Shown one piece after another: positions 33,678 to 41,550 of a stretch of DNA of 64,000 bases (its first letter is position 1; each line of letters opens with the position of its first letter). Origin of the DNA: Polaribacter reichenbachii (GTDB taxonomy: Bacteria > Bacteroidota > Bacteroidia > Flavobacteriales > Flavobacteriaceae). Made by a program: the position numbers and the translations under genes. The notes beneath the pieces are model-generated. The model ran no database searches. It was not told the origin of the DNA and worked only from the letters and a program-made list of their open reading frames with translations. The stretch is taken from the NCBI RefSeq assembly GCF_001975665.1, contig NZ_CP019419.1, positions 3,703,501-3,767,500 of the forward strand, given 5' to 3'.

Positions 33678-34181
33678 ATGAATAGTGAAAATTTAAAAAA
33701 CTCAATCCGAATATTTGAACACGCAAGTAATGAATTAGAAAAAATCTCTGTCAATGGTTTAAGAGAATTATCAAAACTGCGAAAACCAAATAACGTTATT
33801 CATCTTAAACATATAAAAAAATCTGATGATTTAGGAATTAATACACTATTAGCAACACAAAGAATTCCAGCTATTGTTCTTTTAGGATTATCAATTGAAT
33901 TGACATTCAAATTAATTATAAAACAAAAATTAAATAAAGAGTTTAAAATACACGAACTGAATAAACTATTTAAGAAATTACCAAGTGAAATTAAAGACTC
34001 TATCGTATTAAAAGTAACTTCTGATTTGAAAATTTCCGAAAGTGAATTTTATAATAAACTAAATGAAAATGACTTGATTTTTGTCAACTGGAGATATTTC
34101 TTTGAAAAAGAAGCACCAAATTATGCAGGTATTGAATTTTTAAAATCCCTACACAAGTATTTAAAAGATTTAATTGAATAA
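33678..34181 (+). CDS. HEPN-like hypothetical protein
   Basis: A 167-aa all-helical protein. The helix LLGLSIELTFKLIIKQKLN followed by KIHELNKLFKKLP and a late FVNWRYFFE is the arrangement of HEPN-related proteins that occur as RNases or nucleotidyltransferase partners in toxin systems. The canonical R-x4-6-H motif is not clear, so catalytic activity is doubtful. It is alone in its cassette, with 36 bp between repeat and start. It could be an orphan HEPN toxin or an immunity-type protein. Confidence 0.58.
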   Translation: MNSENLKNSIRIFEHASNELEKISVNGLRELSKLRKPNNVIHLKHIKKSDDLGINTLLATQRIPAIVLLGLSIELTFKLIIKQKLNKEFKIHELNKLFKKLPSEIKDSIVLKVTSDLKISESEFYNKLNENDLIFVNWRYFFEKEAPNYAGIEFLKSLHKYLKDLIE

Positions 34182-34189
34182 AAACGAAC

Positions 34190-34321
34190 GCACAACACCG
34201 TATATAATTTATTGCTAGTTCTAGCCTACTTACGAAAATCCTCGCGGATTTTCTATTCGGTTTTTATTTGCTAACTTTAGTGCTTAAACCACGCAACAAA
34301 CCATATACAAACACGTTGTGC
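34190..34321 (+). repeat. attC-like cassette repeat 22 (class A)
   Basis: Boxes GCACAAC and GTTGTGC, 132 bp. ACGCACAAC closes GTTGTGCGT. The inner hairpin is GAAAATCC/GGATTTTC. It opens the Mrr cassette with barcode GTGCCTA. Confidence 0.87.
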
Positions 34322-34340
34322 CTAATACCTGAAAAACCGA

Positions 34341-35219
34341 ATGGGAAGAAAAAAAATACACGATAAAGTACCAACTCACGATAAAATGATGATTCCAACA
34401 TTGGAAGCTCTGAAATTATTGGGAGGTTCGGGTTCAATAGATGAAATCAATGAAAAAGTTTACGAAGTAGCTGGATATGACGAGGAAGTTTTAGAAATAC
34501 CTCACGATGAAAACGGAGTTCAAACCAAAGTGGAATATAGACTAGCTTGGGCGAGAACTTATTTGAAAAAATACGGACTAATTGACAACTCTTCTCGCGG
34601 AGTTTGGGCTTTAATTGACAATGAAATTGACACTTCTAAACTTGACGCTGACCAAATATTAAAAACGGTTCGCGAATTAACTAGAAAACCTAAAACTGAC
34701 AAAAAACAAACCCAAAAAGAGCTTGACTCCGAAATTGAAGAAGAAATAGAAGACCAAATTGACTGGAAAGAAAATCTAATTTCTGTTATTCTAAAAATTG
34801 AACCTTCAGCTTTTGAAAGACTTTGTCAACGGATTTTAAGAGAAAGTGGATTTGTCCAAGTTGAAGTTACAGGGAAATCTGGAGACGGAGGAATTGACGG
34901 AAAAGGAATAGTAAGATTAAACGGATTTTTAAGTTTCCACGTTTTTTTTCAGTCTAAAAGATATAAAGGTTCTGTTGGGTCTGGCGACATTAGAGATTTT
35001 AGAGGAGCAATGCAAGGTAGAGCGGATAAAGGACTTTTTATCACAACAGGTAATTTCACTAGAGAAGCTATTAAAGAAGCAACAAGAGATGGAGCACCAC
35101 CAATTGACTTAATTGATGGAGAATTATTATGTGATAAATTAAAGGAATTTAATCTCGGAGTAAAAACTGAACTTATTGAGGAAGTTTCTGTAAATGCGGA
35201 ATGGTTCTCGAAAATATGA
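34341..35219 (+). CDS. Mrr-like restriction endonuclease
   Basis: A 292-aa type IV restriction enzyme. The N-terminal winged helix (residues about 10-90, PTLEALKLLGGSGSIDEIN and RTYLKKYGLID) is the Mrr_N DNA-binding domain; an acidic linker follows. The C-terminal catalytic domain has FERLCQRILRESGF, the nuclease core GKSGDGGIDGKG near 178-189 and the FQSKRYKG motif near 203-210, i.e. the D...Q-x-K variant of PD-(D/E)xK found in Mrr proteins. It cuts methylated foreign DNA. It is alone in its cassette, with two methyltransferase-bearing cassettes elsewhere in the array. Confidence 0.9.
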   Translation: MGRKKIHDKVPTHDKMMIPTLEALKLLGGSGSIDEINEKVYEVAGYDEEVLEIPHDENGVQTKVEYRLAWARTYLKKYGLIDNSSRGVWALIDNEIDTSKLDADQILKTVRELTRKPKTDKKQTQKELDSEIEEEIEDQIDWKENLISVILKIEPSAFERLCQRILRESGFVQVEVTGKSGDGGIDGKGIVRLNGFLSFHVFFQSKRYKGSVGSGDIRDFRGAMQGRADKGLFITTGNFTREAIKEATRDGAPPIDLIDGELLCDKLKEFNLGVKTELIEEVSVNAEWFSKI

Positions 35220-35230
35220 AAAAGTACTAG

Positions 35231-35362
35231 GCACAACACCGTATAAAAATAATTGCGGTTTAGTGCTTAATCAAAGGTCGTTGCGTGTTTGTAACATCTG
35301 ATTTTCCTGCGGAAAATCCTCGCTTACAAACCCGCAACTATTCTTATACATAAACGTTGTAC
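35231..35362 (+). repeat. attC-like cassette repeat 23 (class E)
   Basis: Boxes GCACAAC and GTTGTAC, 132 bp. TAGGCACAAC closes GTTGTGCCTA. The outer arms GTATAAAAATAATTGCGG and CCGCAACTATTCTTATAC pair, and the inner hairpin is GATTTTCC-TGC-GGAAAATC. It opens barcode GTACACC. Confidence 0.87.
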
Positions 35363-35367
35363 ACCAT

Positions 35368-35871
35368 ATGAAAAACGCATTCGTAATCATATTAACCTTT
35401 ATTGGATTTTTCGCATTTGGACAAGAAAAAAAACTTGACCGAATTGATAACGAAGTGAAATCTATAGAATCGGACTCGACTCTTGTGGAAAAGAAATTTG
35501 ATTGGGTGGAACTGACTGGAATCACTACAGATGGTGGCGGAATTTTAAAAGTATGGCGGAATGAAAAACAGATTTGTAAAATAGTTGAGAAAATCGGACT
35601 TTCTTACGGTCGAATAACGACGGTTATTTACCTGAATAATGGAATACCAATTAAAATAATAGAAACGGAGGAAAACTTTGGTCACGAAAATGGAGAATTG
35701 AATTACGAAAAACTGAACGAAGTTTTTAGAGCAACTATTTACGTATTTGATTGGGAAAATGACGAGAGTAAAATAGAACGGACAGGAAAGAGAGTTTTAA
35801 GTGAAGGTTCGTGTTCAACTTTTAATTATGAACCGACAATTGAACGTGCTAAAAAAGCAAGAACGGAATGA
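35368..35871 (+). CDS. secreted hypothetical protein
   Basis: A 167-aa protein with a signal peptide (KNAFVIILTFIGFFAFGQ) and no lipobox, so it is periplasmic or secreted. The mature part contains ELTGITTDGGGILKVWRNEKQ and YGRITTVIYLNNGIPIKI strands; the family is unknown. The ATG overlaps the terminal part of the cassette start (ACACCATATG), only 5 bp after the repeat, so almost no untranslated leader exists if transcription comes from upstream. Confidence 0.7.
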   Translation: MKNAFVIILTFIGFFAFGQEKKLDRIDNEVKSIESDSTLVEKKFDWVELTGITTDGGGILKVWRNEKQICKIVEKIGLSYGRITTVIYLNNGIPIKIIETEENFGHENGELNYEKLNEVFRATIYVFDWENDESKIERTGKRVLSEGSCSTFNYEPTIERAKKARTE

Positions 35872-35882
35872 AAAAATACGGT

Positions 35883-36016
35883 GTACAACAATGTATAACC
35901 GCAATTACGGCGGATTCGACTACGTCCGAATCCACTCGGAATTGCTAACGTCTGTGCTAAACCGAAAATAATCGCTAATTTAACCCGTAACTGACGGTTA
36001 TACGAGACCGTTGTAC
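35883..36016 (+). repeat. attC-like cassette repeat 24 (class C)
   Basis: Boxes GTACAAC and GTTGTAC, 134 bp. GGTGTACAAC closes GTTGTACACC. The outer arms are GTATAACCG/CGGTTATAC and the inner hairpin GGATTCG/CGAATCC, as in repeat 12. It opens barcode GTACGCA. Confidence 0.87.
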
Positions 36017-36028
36017 GCAAGTTGACCA

Positions 36029-36394
36029 ATGAAACGCAAAAAGAAAATAATAATCCGAATTGGAGTCTTTTTTGTCGGAATTTTATTTTGGCAATTCGGA
36101 CTTTTTAACCGATTCAATTATTTAACTGGAAAGATTGACAGTTGGCGGAATTCAGCAAGAATCGTGACGGTTGGTAAACCATTGCCTTGTGGAGTTCCTT
36201 GCATTGGATTAAAAGAAAAATACGGATTTCACGAATCGAATGTTGGATGCACTGTAACTGGACCTCAATTACGTGGAATTGATTCTTATAACGCTGAAAT
36301 TGAAAAGTATCTGAATAGAAGAAATGGGAAAGACTGGCGGGAAAATTATCAGGCGGAAATGGATTCATTGATTATAAATAATAGATTGGAATGA
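36029..36394 (+). CDS. small membrane-anchored hypothetical protein
   Basis: A 121-aa protein with one N-terminal membrane segment (IIIRIGVFFVGILFWQFGLF) and a short external domain with cysteines (PLPCGVPCIGLKEKYGFHESNVGC) that could form disulphides. No family was recognised. It overlaps the next gene by ATGA (36391-36394) in a two-gene cassette, so the two products probably form a pair in the envelope. Confidence 0.68.
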   Translation: MKRKKKIIIRIGVFFVGILFWQFGLFNRFNYLTGKIDSWRNSARIVTVGKPLPCGVPCIGLKEKYGFHESNVGCTVTGPQLRGIDSYNAEIEKYLNRRNGKDWRENYQAEMDSLIINNRLE

Positions 36395-36822
36395 GTAAAA
36401 CGCTAAAAATTATACTTGGAGTTTTAGGAACAGCGATAATTGCAATATTTGGACTAATAATGTTTGGACTTTATCTTATGGAAGATGAAGACAGATATGG
36501 AGATTTAGTCTACTTTAATCAAAAAGTAGAAGATGGCGATATTATTTTTCGGTGTAAATATTCCGGAGAATTAGGACAAACAACTGAATTTAATGAATAC
36601 GGAATAATTGATAGATCTTGGGGAAGTGTTTATGTATGGGACAATCAAAATACAATTAAACAAGACCTTTATGATTGGGCTGAAAAAGGAAACGGAACAC
36701 GAGTAAGAGTCTTTAGAATAAAAAAAAATGACTTTAATATGAACAAAGTGGAATTGAAAGATGGAACATATAACTATTTAATGAATTCAGGTAAAATGGA
36801 ATTCGTAACTGAAAATTATTAA
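36391..36822 (+). CDS. small membrane-anchored hypothetical protein
   Basis: A 143-aa protein with an N-terminal membrane segment (LKIILGVLGTAIIAIFGLIM) and a beta-rich external domain (FRCKYSGELGQTTEFNEYG, KVELKDGTYNYLMNSGKM). No family was recognised. It is coupled to the preceding membrane-anchored gene through ATGA. It ends 9 bp before the next repeat. Confidence 0.68.
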   Translation: MSKTLKIILGVLGTAIIAIFGLIMFGLYLMEDEDRYGDLVYFNQKVEDGDIIFRCKYSGELGQTTEFNEYGIIDRSWGSVYVWDNQNTIKQDLYDWAEKGNGTRVRVFRIKKNDFNMNKVELKDGTYNYLMNSGKMEFVTENY

Positions 36823-36831
36823 AAAACCAGC

Positions 36832-36963
36832 GTACAACACCGTGTATAATTAATTGCTAGGTTCTTCCCTACTTACGAAAATCCTCGCGGATTTTCTATC
36901 TAGTTTTTATTTGCTAAATTAGGTGCTTAAACACGCCACTAATCATACACAAACACGTTGTAG
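36832..36963 (+). repeat. attC-like cassette repeat 25 (class A)
   Basis: Boxes GTACAAC and GTTGTAG, 132 bp. GCGTACAAC closes GTTGTACGC. The outer stem is GTGTAT/ATACAC with GCCACTAA in place of GCAACAAA. It opens barcode GTAGCAC. Confidence 0.87.
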
Positions 36964-36985
36964 CACATTTGAGAAAACTCACGAA

Positions 36986-37228
36986 TTGAAAAGAAAGACA
37001 GGGATTTTAATATTAATAATCGGAATTTTAATCGTCTCTAAATTCTGGGTTGGAATCTATACTCACGATGAATTTGGAGGAAAAAATATTTTCATTAAAC
37101 ATAGACCAATTTGGAAAACGTTTTTCTATTCGCCAAGAGGAATGAGTGATTTAAAACTATCAGAAATGACGACTGAAAAGCAAAATGAACAAATACTGTT
37201 CGATGAATTTATTTTAGAAAATCAATGA
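36986..37228 (+). CDS. small membrane protein (TTG start)
   Basis: An 80-aa protein from the TTG at 36986 (TTGAAAAGAAAGACAGGG), with an N-terminal membrane helix (TGILILIIGILIVSKFWVGI) and a charged tail. An earlier ATG in this frame lies inside the repeat and is rejected, because the same peptide is encoded by every class A repeat. The stop overlaps the next start (ATGA 37225-37228), so the two genes are coupled. The family is unknown. Confidence 0.62.
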   Translation: MKRKTGILILIIGILIVSKFWVGIYTHDEFGGKNIFIKHRPIWKTFFYSPRGMSDLKLSEMTTEKQNEQILFDEFILENQ

Positions 37229-37704
37229 AATTAACAATTAAAATAGCAACCATTTTTATTTTACTATCAAGTTGTTCAAAATCCGACAACATTTTAGAAA
37301 ATCGAAATTTTAACAAAGGAAATTGGTTACTTGTGAATGTTAACTATGCAAATAAAACTCTTGAATTGATTGATGATAAATCAATTTTAGAAAAGAATAA
37401 AAACGGAATTTATGTGTTGCCTACTGGAGATTGTGGAGGAACAACGTGCGATGGTTTTATAAAACTTTATCAAGACGGAAAACTTGTTGGACAATTAGAA
37501 TATTTAACTAGAACATTGCTTTACGAATCGAAATCGATTAAAGAATCATATAAAAACGGAACTGAATCATATCTTGAACCTGAAAATTCAGAAGATTTTA
37601 AAACAAATTGGGATAGTTTAGTAAAGGCAAATAATTATCCAACAATAAAACATATACAACCTGACGATAAAGATATAATCTTGACTTATAAAAAATCAGA
37701 ATAA
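37225..37704 (+). CDS. lipoprotein, hypothetical
   Basis: A 159-aa lipoprotein: signal peptide LTIKIATIFILLSSC with a cysteine at residue 17, followed by a soluble domain containing YVLPTGDCGGTTCDGFIKLY (two cysteines close together). No family was recognised. It is coupled to the small membrane protein upstream, so the cassette encodes a membrane protein plus lipoprotein pair. Confidence 0.72.
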   Translation: MKLTIKIATIFILLSSCSKSDNILENRNFNKGNWLLVNVNYANKTLELIDDKSILEKNKNGIYVLPTGDCGGTTCDGFIKLYQDGKLVGQLEYLTRTLLYESKSIKESYKNGTESYLEPENSEDFKTNWDSLVKANNYPTIKHIQPDDKDIILTYKKSE

Positions 37705-37711
37705 AAACGTG

Positions 37712-37843
37712 CTACAACACCGTATATAATTTATTGCTAGTTCTAGCCTACTTACGAAAATCCTCGCGGATTTTCTATTCGGTTTTTATTTGCTAAATTT
37801 AGTGCTTAAACCACGCAACAAACCATATACAACAACGTTGTAC
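37712..37843 (+). repeat. attC-like cassette repeat 26 (class A)
   Basis: Boxes CTACAAC and GTTGTAC, 132 bp. GTGCTACAAC closes GTTGTAGCAC. The inner hairpin is GAAAATCC/GGATTTTC. It opens the first Fic cassette with barcode GTACTTA. Confidence 0.87.
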
Positions 37844-37893
37844 TTAATGCGGGACAAAAAGTCGCATATTAAATTTAATTGAACTATTTTTTG

Positions 37894-37901
37894 TATTTTT
37901 G
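37894..37901 (+). promoter_or_regulatory. likely -7 box of the first Fic gene
   Basis: TATTTTTG matches TAnnTTTG and lies 28 bp before the Fic ATG. The 85-bp leader of this cassette is longer than usual, and ATGCG (37846)...CGCAT (37863) forms a small inverted repeat upstream. The -33 element is not clear. Confidence 0.45.
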
Positions 37902-37928
37902 GTACATATATAATTTACAAGAGATAAA

Positions 37929-39002
37929 ATGTCCCAAATCAATAAACTTGCAAAACTTCCTCCAAAAAGAGAAAAAGTAGAAACTATTGAAATTCTTCGT
38001 CAATTGAGTAAATCCTCAAATTCATTAGGAGAATTAAAAGGAATTGCTAAAACTATTCCTAATCAAGAAATGTTGATAAATGCTGTTGTCTTACAAGAAG
38101 CTAAAGATAGTTCGGAAATAGAAAATATTATTACAACACAAGATGAATTATATAAAGCTTTAGCTACAAACACAAAACAACCAACTCAAGTTAAAGAAGT
38201 TATAAATTACAGAAGTGCTATTTTTTCTGGTTTTGAATTAATTCAGAAACAAGGATTTTTAAAGCTAAAAGATATCGAAACTATTCAAAAAACCATTATC
38301 GAAAATAATGCTGGAATTCGCTCAATGGCTGGAACTGTGCTAAAAAACGATAAAACTGGAGAAATTGTCTATACACCACCACAAGAAAAAGACGAAATCT
38401 TAGATTTATTAAGTAATTTCTTAGAACATTTTAATGTTAAACAAAACGATTTAAATCCATTAATTAATTTAGCTATTTTACATTATCAGTTTGAAAGTAT
38501 TCATCCTTTTTATGACGGAAATGGAAGAGCAGGAAGAATACTAAATATTTTATATCTAATTCTAAATGACCTTTTAGATATTCCTATTTTATATTTAAGC
38601 TCATATATCAACGAAAATAAAGCAGATTATTACCGTTTACTAAATACAGTTAACAATAAAGACGAATGGTCTGAATATATAATTTATATGCTAAAAGCTG
38701 TTGAGATAACATCAAATAGAACTATTGAAAAAATAAATTCAATTAAAGTATTATTGGATAAAACTATAATATTTGCTCAAGAAAAGGCACCTAAAATCTA
38801 TAGAAAAGAATTAATTGAATTACTCTTTGAACAACCTTATTCTAAAATAGAATTTGTTGTAGAAAAATTAAACGTAGAAAGAAAAGCGGCTTCACGATAT
38901 TTAAAAAAATTGGAAGATATTGGAATATTAACTTCTCAAAAAATTGGAAGAGAAAGTGTTTACGTAAATACAAAACTGATAGAAATATTGAAAAAGCACT
39001 AA
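37929..39002 (+). CDS. Fic family protein (AMP transferase, class II)
   Basis: A 357-aa Fic-domain enzyme that transfers AMP or a related nucleotide group to target proteins. The N-terminal helix contains the inhibitory motif SSEIEN near residues 61-66 ((S/T)xxxE(G/N)), as in class II Fic proteins. The catalytic motif HPFYDGNGRAGR lies near 192-203. The C-terminal 80 residues form a winged helix (IEFVVEKLNVERKAASRYLKKLEDIGIL), so it may also bind DNA and regulate itself. It is alone in its cassette with a plausible promoter. It may be a self-inhibited toxin that stabilises the array. Confidence 0.9.
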   Translation: MSQINKLAKLPPKREKVETIEILRQLSKSSNSLGELKGIAKTIPNQEMLINAVVLQEAKDSSEIENIITTQDELYKALATNTKQPTQVKEVINYRSAIFSGFELIQKQGFLKLKDIETIQKTIIENNAGIRSMAGTVLKNDKTGEIVYTPPQEKDEILDLLSNFLEHFNVKQNDLNPLINLAILHYQFESIHPFYDGNGRAGRILNILYLILNDLLDIPILYLSSYINENKADYYRLLNTVNNKDEWSEYIIYMLKAVEITSNRTIEKINSIKVLLDKTIIFAQEKAPKIYRKELIELLFEQPYSKIEFVVEKLNVERKAASRYLKKLEDIGILTSQKIGRESVYVNTKLIEILKKH

Positions 39003-39135
39003 GTACAACACCGTATATAATTTATTGCTGGCTTCTCGCCTACTTACGAAAGTCCTCGCGGACTTTCTTGGTCGGTAATTATTTACTAAATAGTTGCTTG
39101 AAACACGCAACAAACCATACACAAACACGTTGGCT
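39003..39135 (+). repeat. attC-like cassette repeat 27 (class A)
   Basis: Boxes GTACAAC and GTTGGCT, 133 bp. TAAGTACAAC closes GTTGTACTTA. The outer arm on the right reads CATACACAAAC, giving a G-T wobble against GTATATA. The inner hairpin is GAAAGTCC/GGACTTTC. It opens barcode GGCTGTA. Confidence 0.87.
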
Positions 39136-39149
39136 GTAATTACTCAAAA

Positions 39150-39887
39150 ATGACAAAAAAGGATATTGAAATAGGATTTTGGAGATTTAATGATGGTTTT
39201 TGGTCAGAACCTTTGACAATTGAAAACACTGAAATTTATGAAACAGAAAAATTAATTATTAATCTTTCAACATTTAACCAAGATTACAGAAATCTATCAG
39301 CTTCAAAAAAAAGAGAATTAAAAAGAGTTTGGGCTGAAACTTTACCCAAATTAGAAAATGTAAAATACCTAATGACAACACATCAAATTGACCAAGATTT
39401 TTTTGAGGCAATTTGTAAAATGAAAAATTTAGAAGGAATATATATAAAGTGGGGAAAAGTTGAGTCTTTAGAAAACATTGCTAATTTGAATAATCTGAAA
39501 CACCTTTATTTTGGAAGTAATCCAAGAATTGAATCTATTGAAGGAATTTTAAATTTAAATAAACTTATTACTCTTGAATTAGAAAACTTTAAGAATTGTA
39601 AAAACCTGAATAAATTAGAAAAACTAAATAATTTACAAAGTTTGAGTATTGTTGCATCAATTGATGGTCCAAGAATAAAATTTGAAAATCTTAACTTCTT
39701 GAGTAAACTCAATAATTTAAAAGTTTTAAAATTAGATGTGAGTTTGAAATATAAAAAAATTGAACCTATTTTAGAATTGAAAAACCTTGAAAAATTATGG
39801 ATTCCTGAACATCTTTACAAAAAATATGACAAAAATAATTTGAGAAAGAATTTTGAAAAACTGAAATATGGAAACCTTAAGAATTAA
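39150..39887 (+). CDS. leucine-rich-repeat protein
   Basis: A 245-aa cytosolic protein with irregular leucine-rich repeats over residues about 65-235 (MKNLEGIYIKWGKVESLENI, LNNLKHLYFGSNPRIESIEG, LNKLITLELENFKNCKNLNK, LNNLKVLKLDVSLKYKKIEP). The N-terminal 60 residues are distinct (IEIGFWRFNDGFWSEPLTI). LRRs bind proteins; no effector domain is attached. Similar LRR proteins are found as immunity partners in Bacteroidota toxin clusters, which is only suggestive here. It is alone in its cassette. Confidence 0.82.
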   Translation: MTKKDIEIGFWRFNDGFWSEPLTIENTEIYETEKLIINLSTFNQDYRNLSASKKRELKRVWAETLPKLENVKYLMTTHQIDQDFFEAICKMKNLEGIYIKWGKVESLENIANLNNLKHLYFGSNPRIESIEGILNLNKLITLELENFKNCKNLNKLEKLNNLQSLSIVASIDGPRIKFENLNFLSKLNNLKVLKLDVSLKYKKIEPILELKNLEKLWIPEHLYKKYDKNNLRKNFEKLKYGNLKN

Positions 39888-39894
39888 AAACTAC

Positions 39895-40028
39895 AGCCAA
39901 CACCATATATAATTTATTGCTGGCTTCTTGCCTACTTACGAAAATCCTCGCGGATTTTCTTTGTCTGTAATTATTTACTAAATTAGTTGCTTAAACCACG
40001 CAACAAACCATATATAAACACGTTAGCA
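39895..40028 (+). repeat. attC-like cassette repeat 28 (class A)
   Basis: Boxes AGCCAAC and GTTAGCA, 134 bp. TACAGCCAAC closes GTTGGCTGTA. The outer arms are CATATATAA on both sides. It opens the TIR cassette with barcode AGCACCA. Confidence 0.87.
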
Positions 40029-40056
40029 CCAATACAAAAAAAACACACCGAAAAAT

Positions 40057-40863
40057 ATGGGACAATCTATACTTACTTTCATAAGTCATTCATCTGATGA
40101 TAAAATATCACTAATTGAACCAATCGTTGCTGATTTGGAGAATTGCTACATCAATGTTTGGTTAGACAAACGAAAAATAATGCCTGGAGACAACTTAAGA
40201 AAATCGATATTTAGAGACGGATTAGATAAAGCAGATGTAGCTCTTATTTTCTTTACCGAAAAATCACTAAAATCATCTTGGGTTGATAAAGAAATTAAAC
40301 ACGTATTAAGAGAGGAAAGTAAAAAAGGGAATGATTTTGACTTAAACAAAATTATTTCAATTTTTGATTCTAAAGAAACCTATGACGAAATTTCATTAAG
40401 ATATCCTGAATTAACTGACGACTTGATGCACTTAATGCCAACTAAATATACGAAAATTCAATTAGGTCAATTAATTTCTGCTATTTGGAGTAAATATCTT
40501 TCTCTACAAGGAGGAGATGTAGAAGTTCAACGACAATTACTTTCTAAAGAAAAAGAGATATTTAAAAAAGAAAAGGAAATTCAAAAACTAAAAACTGACT
40601 TAACAGATTTAAAATCTAAAAATTCAAATCTTAATCAAATAGATGAGTTTGAAACGTTTTTAAATTCCGGAAAGATTAATGAATTGATACAAAACAAAGA
40701 AAGCTTACTTCGTGGAGGTTGGATAAATAGAGAAAGTATAAGAAATCTACCAGAAGCAATGACTTTAGGTTTAGCAGAGGACAATCCGAAAAACACTGGA
40801 TATGTTAGAGTATCTGAAAAAGGAAAAGAATTTTTTAAATGGTTATTATTAAACGAAGAATAG
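40057..40863 (+). CDS. TIR-domain protein with coiled coil
   Basis: A 268-aa cytosolic protein. The TIR domain covers residues about 1-140: SILTFISHSSDDKISLIEPI, VWLDKRKIMPGDNLRKSI, VALIFFTEKSLKSSWVDKEI with the candidate catalytic glutamate E79. A coiled coil follows (about 165-205, LSKEKEIFKKEKEIQKLKTD), then a C-terminal 60-residue domain (GWINRESIRNLPEAMTLGLA). Bacterial TIR domains cleave NAD and act in anti-phage immunity; this one lacks a recognisable second effector domain. It is alone in its cassette and structurally unlike the two ThsB-type proteins at 13599 and 15072. Confidence 0.87.
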   Translation: MGQSILTFISHSSDDKISLIEPIVADLENCYINVWLDKRKIMPGDNLRKSIFRDGLDKADVALIFFTEKSLKSSWVDKEIKHVLREESKKGNDFDLNKIISIFDSKETYDEISLRYPELTDDLMHLMPTKYTKIQLGQLISAIWSKYLSLQGGDVEVQRQLLSKEKEIFKKEKEIQKLKTDLTDLKSKNSNLNQIDEFETFLNSGKINELIQNKESLLRGGWINRESIRNLPEAMTLGLAEDNPKNTGYVRVSEKGKEFFKWLLLNEE

Positions 40864-40873
40864 AAAGTACTGG

Positions 40874-41004
40874 TGCTAACACCGTGTATAATTAATGGCT
40901 AGTCCTCGCCTACTTACGAAAATCCTTGCGGATTTTCTATTCGGTTTTTATTTGCTAAATTAGGTGCTTGAACACGCCACTAATCATACACAAACACGTT
41001 AGCT
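40874..41004 (+). repeat. attC-like cassette repeat 29 (class A)
   Basis: Boxes TGCTAAC and GTTAGCT, 131 bp. TGGTGCTAAC closes GTTAGCACCA. The outer stem is GTGTAT/ATACAC. It opens a cassette (barcode AGCTACA) that is interrupted by an insertion sequence and whose far end has a different barcode. Confidence 0.87.
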
Positions 41005-41071
41005 ACAATTAGATGAAATTACTTTCCTGAAATAGGTTGACTAAAAATTAAGCACTTAATTATAGTCACTT

Positions 41072-41530
41072 ATGAAAACACAAAAACAACCCTGGCGAAA
41101 AAAAGCGTACGAAAAAGCTACTTTAGAACTCAAATTATTCGTCGTTGACCAAATTCAGAATGGTCAGATTTCTTCAAACTTTGCTTCCAAAAAATATAAT
41201 GTTCCTAGAACTACAATTGCCTATTGGATTAAAAAATATAGTACTTTAGTCCAACAAAATACTGGTATGAGTAAATTAGACGAAATTAAAAAACTAAAGG
41301 AACGTATTGAGGAATTGGAGTTTGTAAAGGAATTTCAACAAGATATTATTGCTGATATGGAAATCATTACTGGAGTCGATTTGGCAAAAAAGTCGTTACC
41401 CAAAATATTAGCAAAAGAGATAGCACTAAAAAAGAAAAACCTTTTAAAGTCAAGTGGTTCTATGAATATTTTGGGATCAGTAAACAAGCCTATTACAAAA
41501 GACTTAAAACACAAGAAAACAAGCAAATAA
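41072..41530 (+). CDS. IS3-family transposase OrfA
   Basis: A 152-aa protein with an N-terminal helix-turn-helix (LFVVDQIQNGQISSNFASKK, YNVPRTTIAYWIKKY) that binds the IS ends, followed by a leucine-zipper-like helix (LDEIKKLKERIEELEFVKEF). The 3' end reads through into a non-conserved tail. A heptamer A-AAA-AAG at 41428-41434, in frame, is a classic -1 ribosomal frameshift site; slipping there joins this protein to OrfB to make the full transposase. Confidence 0.88.
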   Translation: MKTQKQPWRKKAYEKATLELKLFVVDQIQNGQISSNFASKKYNVPRTTIAYWIKKYSTLVQQNTGMSKLDEIKKLKERIEELEFVKEFQQDIIADMEIITGVDLAKKSLPKILAKEIALKKKNLLKSSGSMNILGSVNKPITKDLKHKKTSK

Positions 41531-41550
41531 ACCATCAGAAAATTATTGTA

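Noticed and set aside
36923..36985. ATG start of the small membrane protein inside the repeat
   Set aside because: The peptide MLKHATNHTQTRC is repeat-encoded; the TTG at 36986 fits the signal-like N-terminus better.
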